Assembly: GCA_016647705.1 (NCBI GenBank)
Contig: CM028326.1
Coordinates: forward strand, 47,631,285-47,695,284
Length of the DNA: 64,000 bases
Source: Eucommia ulmoides
Taxonomy: Eukaryota; Streptophyta; Magnoliopsida; Garryales; Eucommiaceae
Direction: 5' to 3'
The notes beneath the pieces were generated by a model. It made no database searches. It saw nothing but the letters and a program-made list of their open reading frames with translations, and had not been told where the DNA came from. Below are positions 1-12,425 of this stretch, piece after piece; the stretch's first letter is position 1; each line of letters starts with the position of its first letter. The position numbers were made by a program, and so were the translations under genes.

Positions 1-1190
1 AAAAACTTCTTGGGCTTGTCAGGACCCAATTTGTTGTCGTTGGCTTCGATGTTGTTATTGACATTTTGTTGGAAGACATCGTGGCCATCCTGGACACAGG
101 TGTTTCCATGAGAATCTACTATCTTGGATGGATATTTACATATGATGCACTAGTCATCGATGCTCTTCTCTCACTCTCAAAATTAGACATTTTTTAGCGA
201 TTTTTCATTTGGGGGTCCAGAGAGAGAGATGCACCGGTTGTCAAGCTCGACCCAAATTTTCGACGAGCTCTTTACCTACTCATCATCATCTCAGAATTAT
301 ATAATGAACCCAGACCCTCACCAATTGACAACGTTCAACCCCCAATCTTACCTAGCGAAGAGAGAGAAGAGTTATCCCAGGTCTATGTACACCGCCGTCC
401 ATTTCATCCCAATTGCTTGTTCTTTGTGCAATCGTCGTCTATTATTACTCAACCCCAGGTAATAATTCATAAATAAATAGTTACATATCTTCAATTTCAC
501 TCATCCTCCTTATTCATTCTGTGTTTTATCATCATATAATTATAACCTCGTTCCTGGAAAAAATAAAAAAATAAAAAAATTCCCAATTCATCCCAGAATT
601 AATCTCAGAAATTGTTTAGATCAGCGACGGAGGAGGTGGTGGGTTAGACGATAGTCGCGGCGATGAAAGTGATTACATCCCACAGAGCATCCTCAAACGA
701 GCTTCCTTCGACAACCACGATGATGTTTCCACTCTTCGACGACGACGACGACGACGGTGATGTTTCCACACTTTCTCTTCCGACGACCTTCAACGCCTCT
801 AACGATTACTCTTCGTCTCTCTCTCTCTAATGATGAAACTCAACAGCTCCAATGGAGTCTCACTCTCCAAGAGGGTAATTCGGTAATTTTACTTAGAATT
901 ATTTTTAATTGTATAAAAAGGGGGGAGTATTTATATCTTTTTATCTTAAAATTTTGGTCAAGGGGGGTGATTGGTATTTGCACAAGGATAGGAGAGGTAT
1001 CTAGTATAGTGCAAAAGGACAGGATAGGTAAATGGCATTAACCCATTGTCTAATATGCCCCTTATTAGTCCTAGAAATTCGCTTCTACAATTCCAAAACA
1101 ATAGATGTATAACTAATGTACATAAGGTAAAATAAAATTTCTCTCTCCAAGATAGTATCCTAATGTAAAAAGGGTTGTTGGGTATCATTC
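1..1190. other. Unassigned region with a small open frame
   Basis: No family was recognised. The best open stretch is an ATG-started frame at 663-830 (+, 55 codons) with a run of six Asp encoded by a GAC/GAT repeat near 740-758 and Ser/Thr-rich flanks. Another frame over 610-750 also reads as plausible protein, so the correct frame is uncertain. A 77-codon frame at 229-462 has no recognisable motif. This could be a fragment of a host gene or captured sequence, but nothing proves it. The rest is AT-rich with short CT-rich runs (near 820-880). Confidence 0.3.
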
Positions 1191-3101
1191 TATCTTAGGT
1201 TCACTATATAAGGTTCATGGATTTTCTACTAGCGTATCCTAGAAAAGGTCTGGTTCCTAAATCACCAAACCTACGACGTCCGCCTTGGGAGAACATCTAT
1301 CATTGGTTGGTGATCCGAGTGAGGCGAGTTTCGAAACCGGTCCCAACAGATAAACTGCTTGGCCTTACTTCTACTGACTTTTCTTTCTAATCCGATAGGG
1401 TTTTAAGGCTTAAATCAACATGATGAAATTGCACGACTTCATCCCCTATTGCTGGCCTCCTAATGAGGTTCACAACTTTGAGTTTATCATAATATGCATA
1501 TGAAATATGGTGCTCTTGCTTGGAGAGATCTTATAGAAAATAAAATGCAAAAATATGAAAATGGTAAATAAACGCGGGAAAATAAAGACATGAAATAGAT
1601 ACAGGAACAATGCAAGGTATAGACCAAGAAACATGCAGGAAATAAAGCATGAAATAAATGCATTTACACACACATATGGATTCTAAATTAAATATGAAGG
1701 ATTTTGTTTTATAATTATTTTTAGAGAAAAGGGAATTATTATGTTTAAAACTGAAAACATATTTCTTGGACTTTGTTTGAATTTAAAGATAGATTTAAAT
1801 GCTAATGAGGCTTGACCCTCAAAAGTCCCAAGCTAAGTTGGCAACTAACGCACCTCAGATTTTGTAAACGCAAAAGTGAGAGAAGAGGAAAACGCAATTT
1901 GTTTTCCTACCTCTCAAAATCCGTTTATTTTAGAAAAATAGTTTCAGGGGCATTTCTAAGCGCTGGTTTTGAAAATTTTCTTCGGGTCGATATTTGTTTT
2001 GGAAAAAGGTAGTTGTCACCTAACATTGAGTTGAATGGTATGTTAGGTCATCTGAATTTTTGATAATAATTTTTTTAACTTAGAAATGGCCCGAGTTTTG
2101 ATTTGAAAAATAGTTGGTCTTAACCAAAGATTTCTTTAAAGTTCAGGGGGTTAGTTATGCTCAGGTAAAGTGTTAGGCACCCCAAGACTCCCATTCGAAG
2201 ACATACCTAAGTTTAAATAAATCTTTAAATTCATACTAGTCCAAGTAATTTTCTTTAGTTTTTTGTTAACACAGTAATTCTTATTTTTAATATTTTTGTC
2301 TTTTTTATGTTTATTTTATGTAAGAAAATGAGAAAAAAAAAATATTTTAAATAGATAACAATAGATAAAATAGAAAATAAATAAGGAAAAAACTTCCACC
2401 TTTTAGATCACCTATTGATTATGGAAGAATCAATAAGTTTGGACCCCAGGAGAATTTTTATTGTTTAGTGGAGGTGGTTTTGGAAAAACTAGTAATCATT
2501 TTTAAAGAGGAGAAAAAACGTAAAATGATGTTAAGAGAAAACATTTTATGGGAATGTGGAAAACCATGTATTTTACGTAAAGAAAACATATTAAAAAAAA
2601 AAAAAAACAAGAAGAAATTTTTTTTAACAATCTAAACAAAGTATATAAAAATTTTTATTTATTGAAATAACGTAGAAAACCAAAAGATCTCAATAATTTT
2701 CTTTTTTGAAAATCTTTTAAAAAAACATTTTTCGTTAAGAAATAAGTTACATATTTAATTTTTTATGACTAATTAAAAAAAAAAGTTTGCAGTAAGAATT
2801 AAAATGGTTTTGAAATATACATTTTTGGAAGAATATTTTTAGGGAAATAAAAACATTTTTTTTGAAAAAACTTGAGAGATGATTTTCTTAAAAAATGAAT
2901 TAAAAAAGGTTCTTGGAAAATAACAACAATTTTTTTTTTTCCAAATAACTTTGTTTAGGAAAACATTAGAATCATTTTTAGAATAATAACCTTTCCTTTG
3001 AAAAAAAAAACAATTTGGAAAAGCATTTTTAAAAAAATAAGAACAAGTTAAAAACATATTTTTGTCAAAACAAGTAAACATGATTTTTATTAAAATATAT
3101 A
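1190..3101 (-). mobile_element. Outer LTR region, Ogre/Tat-like (left part)
   Basis: Around 2,010-2,215 the text includes a 'gttgtcacctaac' box and a 'gtgttaggcacccc' box separated by a 'ggttagttatgctcagg' stretch. I associate this box order with LTRs of the Ogre/Tat branch of plant Ty3/gypsy elements, from memory only. The stretch 2,220-3,101 is AT-rich with many 'ggaaaa...acattttt' runs. The same texture resumes at 18,910, immediately after the nested solo LTR, so the two pieces were probably contiguous. Element ends were not found. The minus orientation is inferred from the TATA-like box near 20,085. Confidence 0.42.
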
Positions 3102-3109
3102 TGTTGATC

Positions 3110-3205
3110 TATGTGTTTTGATGATGTCAATATATGTATTTTGATGATGTCACAATATGTGTTATGATGATGTCAATATTAGTGATATGATGATGTTACA
3201 TTAAT
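3110..3205 (+). repeat. Short tandem repeat near the LTR start
   Basis: Around four imperfect units of about 23-30 bp built on 'gatgatgtcaatat' and 'tttgatgatgtca', directly inside the 5' edge of the outer SIRE-type solo LTR. Confidence 0.6.
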
Positions 3206-3544
3206 AATATTAGACACAAATTATATGTTGCAATGTGTTTTGAATGAATCATACCTAGAGTGTATTAACTAATGAGATATCTTAAGTGCAGGTATTAAAA
3301 TTCAATTATACATTGCGTGTACTAACCATTATGGAATCTTAAGTATGAAATGCATGTATAATCTCGATACGAAGAGCACAAGACTTAGGTAAGATTAATT
3401 TTATAATGTTAAGTCTATAGGATATTACTGTTGAAGATATTATAGACTTTGGCTCATTAGGATGCATGCACGCACCGACAGTGTATACATTCATGATATT
3501 ATGATTCAAACATATTCATTATTTGATTATATCATGATACATGT

Positions 3545-5865
3545 TGTTGATCCTAAGATTTTGATGAACAATTAAATATTGATGTTTTTTGTGGAACTAA
3601 CAATTTTATTGAGTGTTTCAATTTATTAGTTCCAATGAAGAGATCATCAGGAAAGTATTGAGAAAAATGCTAAATGGATGCTAAAGACATTAACAAAGAT
3701 GATGCATGTTAAGAGATCAAAGAATTTGAAGAAGCTAGGAAAAATAACTCAGGTTAAATTTTTAATCTTAATGTATCCCGATTAGGGTCACACACGACAC
3801 AAAATGTTTTTACAATTATGTGTGTTTTTTATAGGATCCTAATTAGCTAACATATTTGCTCCTATATGTAATTGAAGAAGAAACAATTTATTTAAGAAAG
3901 ACAATTAATTAAAATTGAATTAAAGGATTTAATGGAGTTAACTGAGAAACAAAATTGGTTAAAAGGGTAAAAACGTCAAAGAAATTTAGTAGAAAATTAA
4001 TTAAGGAGAGGTGTTCCAGCTCAATCAGTCGACTTACACAAATGAATCGGTCAACCGATGGAATGGAACTGGGAATAAGATTTAGTCCCTGAATTGTTCG
4101 GTCGACAGGTAGGTCGACTTATGAAAGTGAGACAAACTCTCTGAATCTTCCAGTCGACAGGTAAGTTAACTTATGGTTAAAATGTGAACTCTCTGAATCG
4201 TTAGGTCGATAGGTAAGACTACTTATTAAACTCTCAGAATCGTTTGGTCGACAGATACAAAATGAGCAATCAACTTATGGCGAAGGAATTTTGGTTTGGG
4301 TTACGTCCTGAATTAAGCGGTCGACCGATAGGTGTTGGTCTGTCAACCGATGGCCAGTTTCAAGATTTGAGATTTTTATGATTTTGATCCAAAAAATAGT
4401 TGTTTTATGATTAAGATATGCGAGATATCTTAGGGATCTGATAGTTTTTGAGCTATTTAGTTAATATTTTAATATCCCTATAGATATGGTTCAAGTATTT
4501 TGGATATCTCTCAATTTGGTTCATAAAAATCTTTTTATCTTATCTAATTAAGATTGAGTATAAATATGAGGGACTAAATTGAATATTTTAAAAGATATAA
4601 TTAAGTGAATTATACTAGGAATGAGTCTTAATGATATAAGGAGGTTATTGGAGTAATTATTTGTCATGAAATATGGGAACTAGCCTTTAGAGGGCTTGTT
4701 ATAATCCTCTTTAAATAAACCTGCGTTTTTTAGGTTTAAAAAATCCCAATCTATTAATTCCGAAGAACTATTCAGTTCTTATGCTTTTTAAGAGTTATCA
4801 TACGGAGAGTATTGTGAGAATTTTCTTGAGAATCATTCTTGAGATATTTTGAAGTGAATTATTGTTGATTGCCAACTTGAGGTTTTATTGCTTATCATAT
4901 TTATTGGTGGATTCCTGGTGAGATTATTCCAAGTTGATTACTATTAATTGATTGTTCACTATTATCATATTCTACTTGGAATTTGATCTTTGAAATTATT
5001 TTTCTGTTTTTAAATTGAAAATTATTTTTGAAACAATTTCTTAAGAAAATCTGATTACGTGCGAAATTGTTTGCTACCCATTTTTTTTGTTTAAGATCAG
5101 ATTTTGAAATTCTCACTGTATTTCTATCACTAGTATTGATACATTAATCGAGTTCAAATTTATCCAAGGTGGGAAAAGCTCTGAGTGGGAAAATCACTTA
5201 TCAATTTTATAATTGGTGAGTTGAGTGTCGGATTAGATACTATTGGGGGTATCTAATCAAGGGTAGCTGGTTTCAATCTCTTCCGGTAAAGAGATTGAGG
5301 TTTTAATCTTTGTCTAGAGTATAAAAAGATTAAGTGTTAATTCTTCCTTGATAGAATTAATTTGAGTGATTTTGTAACGGTTCAATCCTTACCGGGTAAA
5401 AGGATATTTGGAGCTTTTTTGTGAGGTTTGATTCTTAGCATAAGTATAAAAGAATTAGGTTAATCTTTAGCCTATGAAAAAGATAGGGTTATTCCTGAGC
5501 CTGTGAAAAGGAAGTGTAAATATTGATTATGAGCTTGTGAAAAGAATCATTTTGTAAGTGTATGGTTCCTACCTGGTTAAAGGAATCATAGTGATTAGTG
5601 GGTGCGACTCTCCACGGAGCTCAGGGGACTGGATTAACCAATAATAACTTGGTGAACCAGTATACATTTCTGGTGTGCTGCATTCTTTTATTGATTTATT
5701 TTTGTGTTGTTTGGTGTGCACCTAATTGATACTTAATTTTCGCTGCTATATAGATAATAATTAATTTAGGGTAAAAATTAATTATTTGATTTTTGAAGTA
5801 TTTTATTTGAATTAATTTTTATCTACCTAATTCACTCCTCTCTTGGGTAGCTCATTAGGCCAACA
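3545..5865 (+). mobile_element. SIRE-type solo LTR, 2.3 kb
   Basis: It starts TGTTGATCC and ends GGCCAACA, matching the LTRs at 20,232, 27,589 and 38,174 at both edges. The flanks are CATGT (3,540-3,544) and TATGT (5,866-5,870), a 5-bp target duplication with one transition. The length is 2,321 bp with no internal coding region. A TATA-like 'ctttaaataaacc' near 4,710 fits a plus-strand promoter, and the downstream part ends in the 'attcactcctctcttgggtag' block common to the family. It sits inside the older solo LTR 3,102-18,810. Confidence 0.85.
4019..4370 (+). repeat. Palindromic tandem motifs in a SIRE-type LTR
   Basis: Repeated 'ggtcgacaggtaggtcgac' and 'ggtcaaccgatgg' blocks, each containing self-complementary cores such as GTCGAC and CGGTCAACCG-like halves. 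They lie about 350-700 bp upstream of the LTR's TATA-like box. Equivalent arrays are present in the sister LTRs at 20,528-20,890 and 43,460-43,900. Confidence 0.7.
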
Positions 5866-6233
5866 TATGTGATTGGAATGTCCAACACATGATTATTTGT
5901 CAAAATCACATCTTGATCACCATATGCTTAATATGAGAAAGCTTGTTTTTTATGTGATCAAAAGATACATTGCATGCATTGCTTGATATAACATGTTAAA
6001 AATATTTATTATACAATAACTGTAAGGCCCAAATCACAATAAGTACATCATTAATAGTTGTATTTTAAAGTATTGGAAAATTTGGGATAAATTTTTGTTA
6101 GTAAAAATTAAAATTTAAAGGTGTAGGGGTCAATTTGTAATTTGCAAAATATTAAATTTGAATTTGGGTACCACTAAAGACCTAATGAAAACTGAAGGGG
6201 AGAGATAATGTAATTTTGGCAAATGAATTTATA

Positions 6234-6273
<40 letters not shown>

Positions 6274-6346
6274 CGGTGGAATCCAGAGCAAATCGAAATC
6301 ACGACGTGGCAGCGTTATGATCAATGAATACCACTTAATCCATGCA

Positions 6347-6353
6347 TATAAAT
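6347..6353 (+). promoter_or_regulatory. Probable TATA box of the 5' LTR
   Basis: TATAAAT in the context 'catgcatataaatgcatccg'. The same heptamer and surroundings are present in the other LTR at 13,328-13,334. Transcription would start about 30 bases downstream; this is inferred from position only. Confidence 0.5.
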
Positions 6354-8082
6354 GCATCCGTGCAGGGATCATGATAAAAAACGAGGTAAGTAAATCTGAA
6401 AACACAACATTCTAGAGAGAGAGAGGAAGCTTGGCCGGCGGTGATGGGTTCGGAGTGACGGCGTTGTTCCGGCGTGGGCGTGTCGGTCGTCGTTGGTGAG
6501 TAGGTGTGTGTGTGTGTTTCTCGTGTGTTCTGTGCAAGTTGACGTTGCGAGGGTATGTGTGGAATCGTCATTTGCTCCTCCGTCGATTTTTATGGGTATA
6601 CGTGGGTGTGCCGTTCGGCTCTTCTGTTCGGGACAGTGTGTGTGTGTGCATTTCCTGATCGATTGACGGTGACCCCCAACGTTGTGAGGAGGTGGGGTTC
6701 GTCGGTTTGGTTTGGTCGGAGGTAAGATTTTGACCGACGAGTGTGTATGTGTGTGTGTGTGTGTGTGTGTTTCGGACGTTCATGTTTGTGTGTGTCTGGG
6801 TGCGATTTGCAATCAGCTTGTGTGTGTAGTCTGATACGTGTGTGGGTGATCGTGTCTTGTGGGCGTGGCGTGGACGGCGGTGGCTGTGTGGGTGTCACCG
6901 GATGTTCGCCGGCGGTAAGCTTAGAGAGAGAAATGGGTGTGTTTTTCGTTGGCCGAGTGTGGGTCTGTGCATCCGTGTGTGTTGTGTATGTGTTGTATGT
7001 AAGAGTGTGTATTTGGTCTGGTGGTGTTGCCGTTCGGTGGTGTGTGTGTAGATCGCCGGAGTTGTCGCCGGAGAGTTAGAGAGAGAGAAAGTGGGTATGT
7101 GTGTATGGGCGTGTGGTCGTCTCTGTATGAGTGTTGTGTGTGTGCTGCTGCGATTGTAGGCGAGTGGTTGGTTGTGGGTTGGCCGACAGACGGTGGCAGG
7201 GAGGAGTGGAAGAAGTCGGCGGCTGCAACGGAATAGCAAACAGAAACGGAAAGCAGAAATAGGAAACGGGAAAGGAAAAAAAAAAAAAAAAGAATAAAAA
7301 ATGGGGAATTTGCAGAATTCACCCCAGAAAAATCTAAAACTAATCACGTGGTCGCCAAACGATTTGGAAACAGGTGAAATTTCAATCGATGAATAATTTT
7401 CATGAAATTACATTTTATCTACCGTTACAAATCCTAAAATCGTAATAATTTCGTAACGATTAATTAATTTTAATTATGTGGTACATAAAATAGTAACGAT
7501 TCGGAATATAGGGTCTGCATTGCACGATTAGGATGTTTTAGGTAAGATATTAATTTAGGCTCTGTTACTATTAGGTTCGCAGGCACCGGTATCCCGATAG
7601 AGTGTGGTCAGTGAAGGTTTTGGAGAGCGGATAACGAGGTGAGTGTACTGTCTTCTTGCCAAACTATTTTTCTATGTATATGTATGATAAAATATGTAAT
7701 TATTTAAACGGTATGAATTTATGGATCAAGTAGGATTTGAGTAGGTTTTTAAACTGGATTTTCGAAAAATTTCGATAGTTTTCAAAAAAAAGTTGAAAAT
7801 GAATTTTTGTTGGACTTGGTGAAATTAGACGGTGTTTTTAAAAGAGAATAGAAAACATCTATTTTTCTAAAAATGCCTAGTTTTCTAAAAATAAAATGCG
7901 GAAAAGTGATTTTGATAAAATTAGACGTTTTCTTTAAAAGAAAGTGTGAAATATGATTTTTGGATTTAAAAGTTGGTTTTGAGGAAAAGAGATAGACGTG
8001 ATGATTTGACGATATTGAGTAGATGATATTTATTGAGTTGTGATTCGATGATACTGTATTTGATTTTGACGATGCCATGATT

Positions 8083-8215
8083 GTTCTCCCTAAAAGGGGT
8101 GTGGATTATATTTCTCCCCGTAAGGAGTGTGGATTCTTCCCATGGGATGTAGATAGTTCTCCCCGTAAGGGATGTGGATTATATTTTTCCCCAACATGGG
8201 TGTGGATATTTCGTA
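8083..8215 (+). repeat. Tandem CCCC-GTAA-GGGG hairpin units in the 5' LTR
   Basis: About five imperfect units of 25-30 bp of the form 'ctccccgtaaggggtgtgg' followed by 'attatatt'. Each unit has complementary C and G arms around a 4-base loop. The partner LTR carries an extra unit (15,083-15,235), which accounts for part of the LTR length difference. Confidence 0.75.
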
Positions 8216-8871
8216 GGAAGGCATTCCTACGGATGTTACGGTACCGTTGCAACTCCCGATCGTGAGGTTAAAACGATCACTATGGCTAGCCAGTGTGTGT
8301 GTTGTGGTGGAGTGGTGGTTTGAGATGTGGTGTTTTACTTATATTGGGTGATTTATTATTTATTATGGTGATTGGTATGATTTTATACTAGATGGATTTA
8401 GATGAAACTTATACTTATTGGTTTATTTTCACTGCTTATATTATGGAGAATTTTACTAGTTACGCGTTGTTTACATACTTACACTTGATCCATTTAGATG
8501 TTGTAGAATTATTTATTATTACAAAATATTTTTACTAAGAAGGCAGTACACTCATCGGTAAAATAGCTAGGAGTCGGTCGGTCCCCTACTGGCGCTAGAT
8601 AGAGTTATGCAGGTCATGCGATAGAGTCATTTGAGAGGAATTTTGAGGTGAGGTGTCAGAGATGAATCTAAGTGTGATTCATGGGATTTAAATTTTGGTT
8701 ATTCTTATATTTCAGACAGTGTGTCCCTATCAGTTGGAATTATGTATATGTTGTACATATCATTTGTTTGTATATTATCATTACTGTGGTTGTCTAGTCA
8801 GTTAGGTGATGTCATGTCGACGTCACGCCGGCCCCAGGGTGACAAGAGTCTGGGGTGGGGTGTGACAATTT

Positions 8872-8883
8872 TGGTATCAGAGC
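8872..8883 (+). other. Primer-binding site (initiator Met tRNA type)
   Basis: TGGTATCAGAGC begins four bases after the LTR terminus TGTGACA. It is the standard plant LTR-retrotransposon primer-binding site complementary to the 3' end of tRNA-iMet. Confidence 0.9.
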
Positions 8884-9650
8884 CTAGGTTATAGGTTCTG
8901 TAGACTTGCCAGTGGTTGTGTCAATAGAAGATCATGAGATAGGAAGACATGCCAGTCGTCTAGTCAGTAGGGGACTTTGAGACAGGGTTTCGTTAGATGG
9001 TGTCGAGCTAGTGGTAGACCATGAGATAGGGTGATAATAGAGGGGTTCAGCACGCGAGTGATAGTTATTGCATTGCATTAGATAATATATTGGCACCGTG
9101 CATGATTAATTATCTTGTTGGCAATTAGTGGGTGCGACGAAGTGTGATACTGCTTGTTGGTGGATTAGGTGATGGTTGGTAGTGGTAATGGGTAGATCGC
9201 GATTGTGGGGGGTACCAGTGGTTGGAAATATTAAATTATAGCTAATAAGTAATTTTATTCGTAGTAGTTGACATTGGGAACGTAATATTTTTTTTTATTG
9301 TGGTTGAACCAACAGTATAGTAGAGCATACTTATTTCGTCCAATGTTAAGTTATTCATTGAATTGAATCGATTGACAACACTTTATTTATGCAATGACAC
9401 AACACACTGCGCTACTATTTGAGATACGCGGATTCTATAAAAAATGTGTGGGTATACTCGTGATTTTAGTAGAGAGGGCAGAAAGAGACGACCATTTGGC
9501 GGTATGAAATAAAAATCTGATGTAAACAGAAAAAGAAAAATTAAAAAGTTATACGAAATGGGTAAACAGAGTGAAAATTTATAGAGAATGAGGTATGAGC
9601 CCGTATTAATAGTAAGTGCGTATGAATATAGTTCATTTCGTATTGGTGAT
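8884..9650 (+). other. Leader and deleted-gag stretch of the Tekay-type element
   Basis: About 770 bases between the primer-binding site and the first protease homology. No gag-like open frame or CCHC knuckle was seen in any frame. A normal chromovirus has a gag of more than a kilobase here, so gag was lost by deletion or decayed beyond recognition by eye. Confidence 0.6.
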
Positions 9651-9960
9651 AGGAAATTATCGATACATCTATTACCCTTGAATACTTACTATCTAATGTA
9701 ATACCGGATATAGAATTGCGGTTCGGCTGTCATGCCACGGTGAATTGTTTTAAGAAGAAAGTGATCTATCGAATCTAAGGCGAGCCAGAACTTGTATTCT
9801 CGGGAAACATAATTATCACACCTATCTGTTTGATTTTAGCCTTAGAAGTCAGGAGATTATTGAAGAAAGGATGTCAGGGATACCTCGCGCACGTGATTGA
9901 CGCCGATAAAAAAAAATTCAGACATCGGATATTTCAGTGGTCAGAGATTTTCTCGACGTA
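9650..9960 (+). pseudogene. Tekay protease-RT linker remnant
   Basis: Frames over this stretch give 'GCHATVNCFKKKVIY', then 'GEPELVFSG', then 'KGCQGYLAHVID', then 'VVRDFLDVFPEEWPGLP'. These are conserved steps at the end of protease and the protease-RT connector of plant gypsy chromoviruses. The catalytic DTG-like part of protease was not found. An in-frame stop follows the 'VIYRI' segment. Supported by motif order, not by a continuous frame. Confidence 0.75.
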
Positions 9961-10059
9961 TTTTCCAGAAGAATGGCCAGGGTTGCCAGTAGATAGGGGA
10001 TAGAAGTCATTATCAAGTTGCTTCCAGAACTGCTCCTATATCGATTATCCCTTATCGTA

Positions 10060-10680
10060 TGGCGTCTACCGAGCTGGAAGAATTGAAAGTGCCGTTGTAA
10101 GATTTCGTTGCAAGATTTATTATATCGTAGATTTATCAAGCCTAACATCTCCCCAGGGGTAGCCCCAGTTTGTTCGTGAAGAAGAAGGATGGCACGTTCA
10201 TAATATGTATCGACTATCGGTAGCTGAATAGGGTGACTGTCCGTAATAAATATTTGTTACCTAGGATTGATGACCTGTTGATCATTTCTAGAAGGCTAAA
10301 GTGTTTTCCAAGGTAGATCTTCGATCAGGGTATCACCAACTGAAAGTCAGAGACAGTGATGTGGCGAGAATGACGTTCCATACGAGATATAGACACTATG
10401 AATTCTTGGTTATGCCCTTCAGATTGACAAATGCTCCTATGACCTTCATGAACTTGATGAATCGGGTATTCCAACTTTATCTAGATCAATTTATTATCAT
10501 ATTCATTGACGATATTTTGATCTATTCCCAAAGCAGAAACGGGCATGCAGAACATTTTCAAATCGTGTTGTAGGCGTGGCGAGAGAAGGGCCTATATGTG
10601 AAGTACAATAAATGCGAATTTTGGTTAGATTATTTGGGGTTTTTTTATTTTAGGAGACGGTATTCAGGTAAACCCAAAGG
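10060..10680 (+). pseudogene. Tekay reverse transcriptase, degenerate
   Basis: The segment starts with the 'ELEELKVPL' connector, continues with 'LFVKKKDGT' and 'CIDYR', and runs open at 10,301-10,573 with '[17 protein letters not shown]', 'MPFRLTNAP' and the catalytic box '[13 protein letters not shown]', in which both box aspartates are kept. Stop codons replace conserved residues before and after (for example just after CIDYR and at 10,571), and the frame shifts near 10,300. It would have copied the element RNA into cDNA inside virus-like particles. It is now inactive because of the breaks. Confidence 0.88.
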
Positions 10681-10899
10681 AAATTGAAGTTGTTGTTCAG
10701 TGAGAAAGACCAAAAAATGTGACTGAAATTCAAAACTTTTTAGGATTGGCGAGTCAATCTCAACGGTTTGAGCAAGGATTTTCTATTATTACTGCCCGTT
10801 GACTCGTTTGACCTGCAAGGAATCCAAATTCGAGTTGACTGACAAAAGCGAATAGAGTTTCCAAAAGTTGAAGAGTAGATTGATATCGGCACCAATACT

Positions 10900-11290
10900 A
10901 TCTCTCCCAACATAAGGGGTGGCTTTGTGATTTATAGTGATACGTCCCATCAAGGGCTGGGATGTTTTCTGATGCAGCATGGTCACGTGATCCCATGTGT
11001 ATCGCAGCAATTGAAGAATCATGAGCGTAATTACCCAACGCACGATTTGGAGTTGGTAGCAATTGTGTTTGCCCTGAAGAATTGGCGGCACTAATTGTAG
11101 GGCGAAATGTGTGAAATATACACTGATCATCAGAGTTTAAAATACCTATTTACTCAGAAGGAGTTAAATTTGAGGCAAAGGCGTTGAATAGAATTGATTA
11201 AAGATTACGATTTCAACATCCACTATCATCTAGGAAAGACTAATATTGTAGCAGATGGGTTAAGTCAAAAATCGGTGGGTTCGTTTGCGC
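10900..11290 (+). pseudogene. Tekay RNase H domain, degenerate
   Basis: It reads '[17 protein letters not shown]', '[20 protein letters not shown]', '[15 protein letters not shown]', then 'YTDHQSLKYLFTQKELNLRQ' and 'DYDFNIHYHLGKTNIVADGL'. This follows the gypsy RNase H very closely. At least two former tryptophan or tyrosine positions are now stops (after NWRH and after LRQRR). G-to-A or C-to-T changes would explain them, as expected for a methylated, silenced element. Confidence 0.9.
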
Positions 11291-11299
11291 ACATTAGAG

Positions 11300-12341
11300 T
11301 TATTCATACTAATCTGTATGCTGATTTGACATCTTTACGAGTTCAGTTGGTGGTTGGTCAGACGGCAGCGTTGCTTACGACTTTGACTTTGAAGTCGACG
11401 TGGATTGATCATATTATTGAAGCTCGAAAGTCGGACGTTCAATTAGAGAGAATTCGGGGTGGAATGAAAAATGGTCGCAGAGCGGATTATCATGTCAAGG
11501 AAAGTGATGAGGCTTTGATGATTGGAAATAGATTGTGTGTACCTAATAATGTTAATTTGAAGAACGATATTTTGGAAAGAAGCGTATAGCTCAGCATATG
11601 CAATGCATCCAGGCAATACCAAAAATTTATCGGGATTTGCGTGAGCATTATTGGGGGATCCGAATGAAACAAGAAATCGCGGAGTTTGTTGTCAGGTGTC
11701 CTACTTGTTAGCAAGTGAAAATTGAGCATCAACGTCCAAGTGGGTTGCTACAACCTCTACCTATTTTAGAGTGGAAATGGGAGCATATCACGATGAATTT
11801 CAGTTCGGGATTACCTCGTACTCAAAAGGGGCATAATTCCATTTGGGTGATCGTTGATAGGCTTACCAAGTCTACTCCTTTTCTGACCGTAAAGACGAAA
11901 TATTCTCTTGAAAAGTATGTCCAATTTTATATTGATGAGATTGTTAGGTTGCATAGCGCATCAGTTTCTATAGTGTCGGATAGAGATCCGATATTTACTT
12001 CGAGGTTCTGGCCTAGCTTTTAAATTGCTTTGGATACCAAGCTGAAATTTAGTACCACTTTCCATCATCTGACAGACGGTCAATCAGAGAGTACGATTCA
12101 GACGTTGGAGAATATGTTGAGAAGATGTGTTCTCGAATTTCCTGGTAGCCGGGATGATCAGTTGCCGTTAATGGAATTTGCCTACAACAACAGCTACCAT
12201 TCAAAAATCGAGATGGTCCTGTATGAAGCAATGTATGGTAGGAAACGCAGAACTTCAGTCTGCTGGACTGAAGTAGGTGAACGTAAATTGTTGATGTCGG
12301 ACATAACTCAGATAATAACAGACAAGGTAAAGGTGATTTGA
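11300..12341 (+). pseudogene. Tekay integrase, degenerate
   Basis: Two open runs (11,715-12,023 and 12,030-12,341) cover the catalytic core. They carry 'WEHITMNFSSGLPRT', 'VIVDRLTKS', 'SIVSDRDPIFTSRFW' and 'TDGQSESTIQTLENML', followed by 'MEFAYNNSYHSKI' and 'EAMYGRK'. The family normally has Asp in 'ITMDF', and here it reads Asn, so the first catalytic carboxylate is lost. The second Asp (SDRDP) and the Glu (GQSE) remain. The N-terminal zinc-binding part around 11,590-11,710 is frameshifted relative to the core. The frame ends where an AAT microsatellite begins. Confidence 0.88.
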
Positions 12342-12344
12342 GAA

Positions 12345-12425
<81 letters not shown>

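Larger units (their letters stand above)
6021..8867 (+). repeat. 5' LTR of the Tekay-type element
   Basis: TGTAAGGCCC...TGTGACA, alignable along its length to 12,988-15,889. In the first 68 bases the two LTRs differ at four positions, all transitions. It contains a TA microsatellite (about 6,235-6,268), a strongly GT-rich stretch (6,480-7,190), a 15-base A run near 7,278 and a short tandem array of hairpin motifs (8,083-8,215). Confidence 0.93.

Noticed and set aside
6568-7347. Several overlapping ORFs of 70-150 codons on both strands (His/Thr-rich or Cys/Val-rich)
   Set aside because: They fall in the GT-rich part of the Tekay 5' LTR. Low-complexity GT/CA runs lack stops in several frames. 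No domain, and the same shadow appears in the other LTR.
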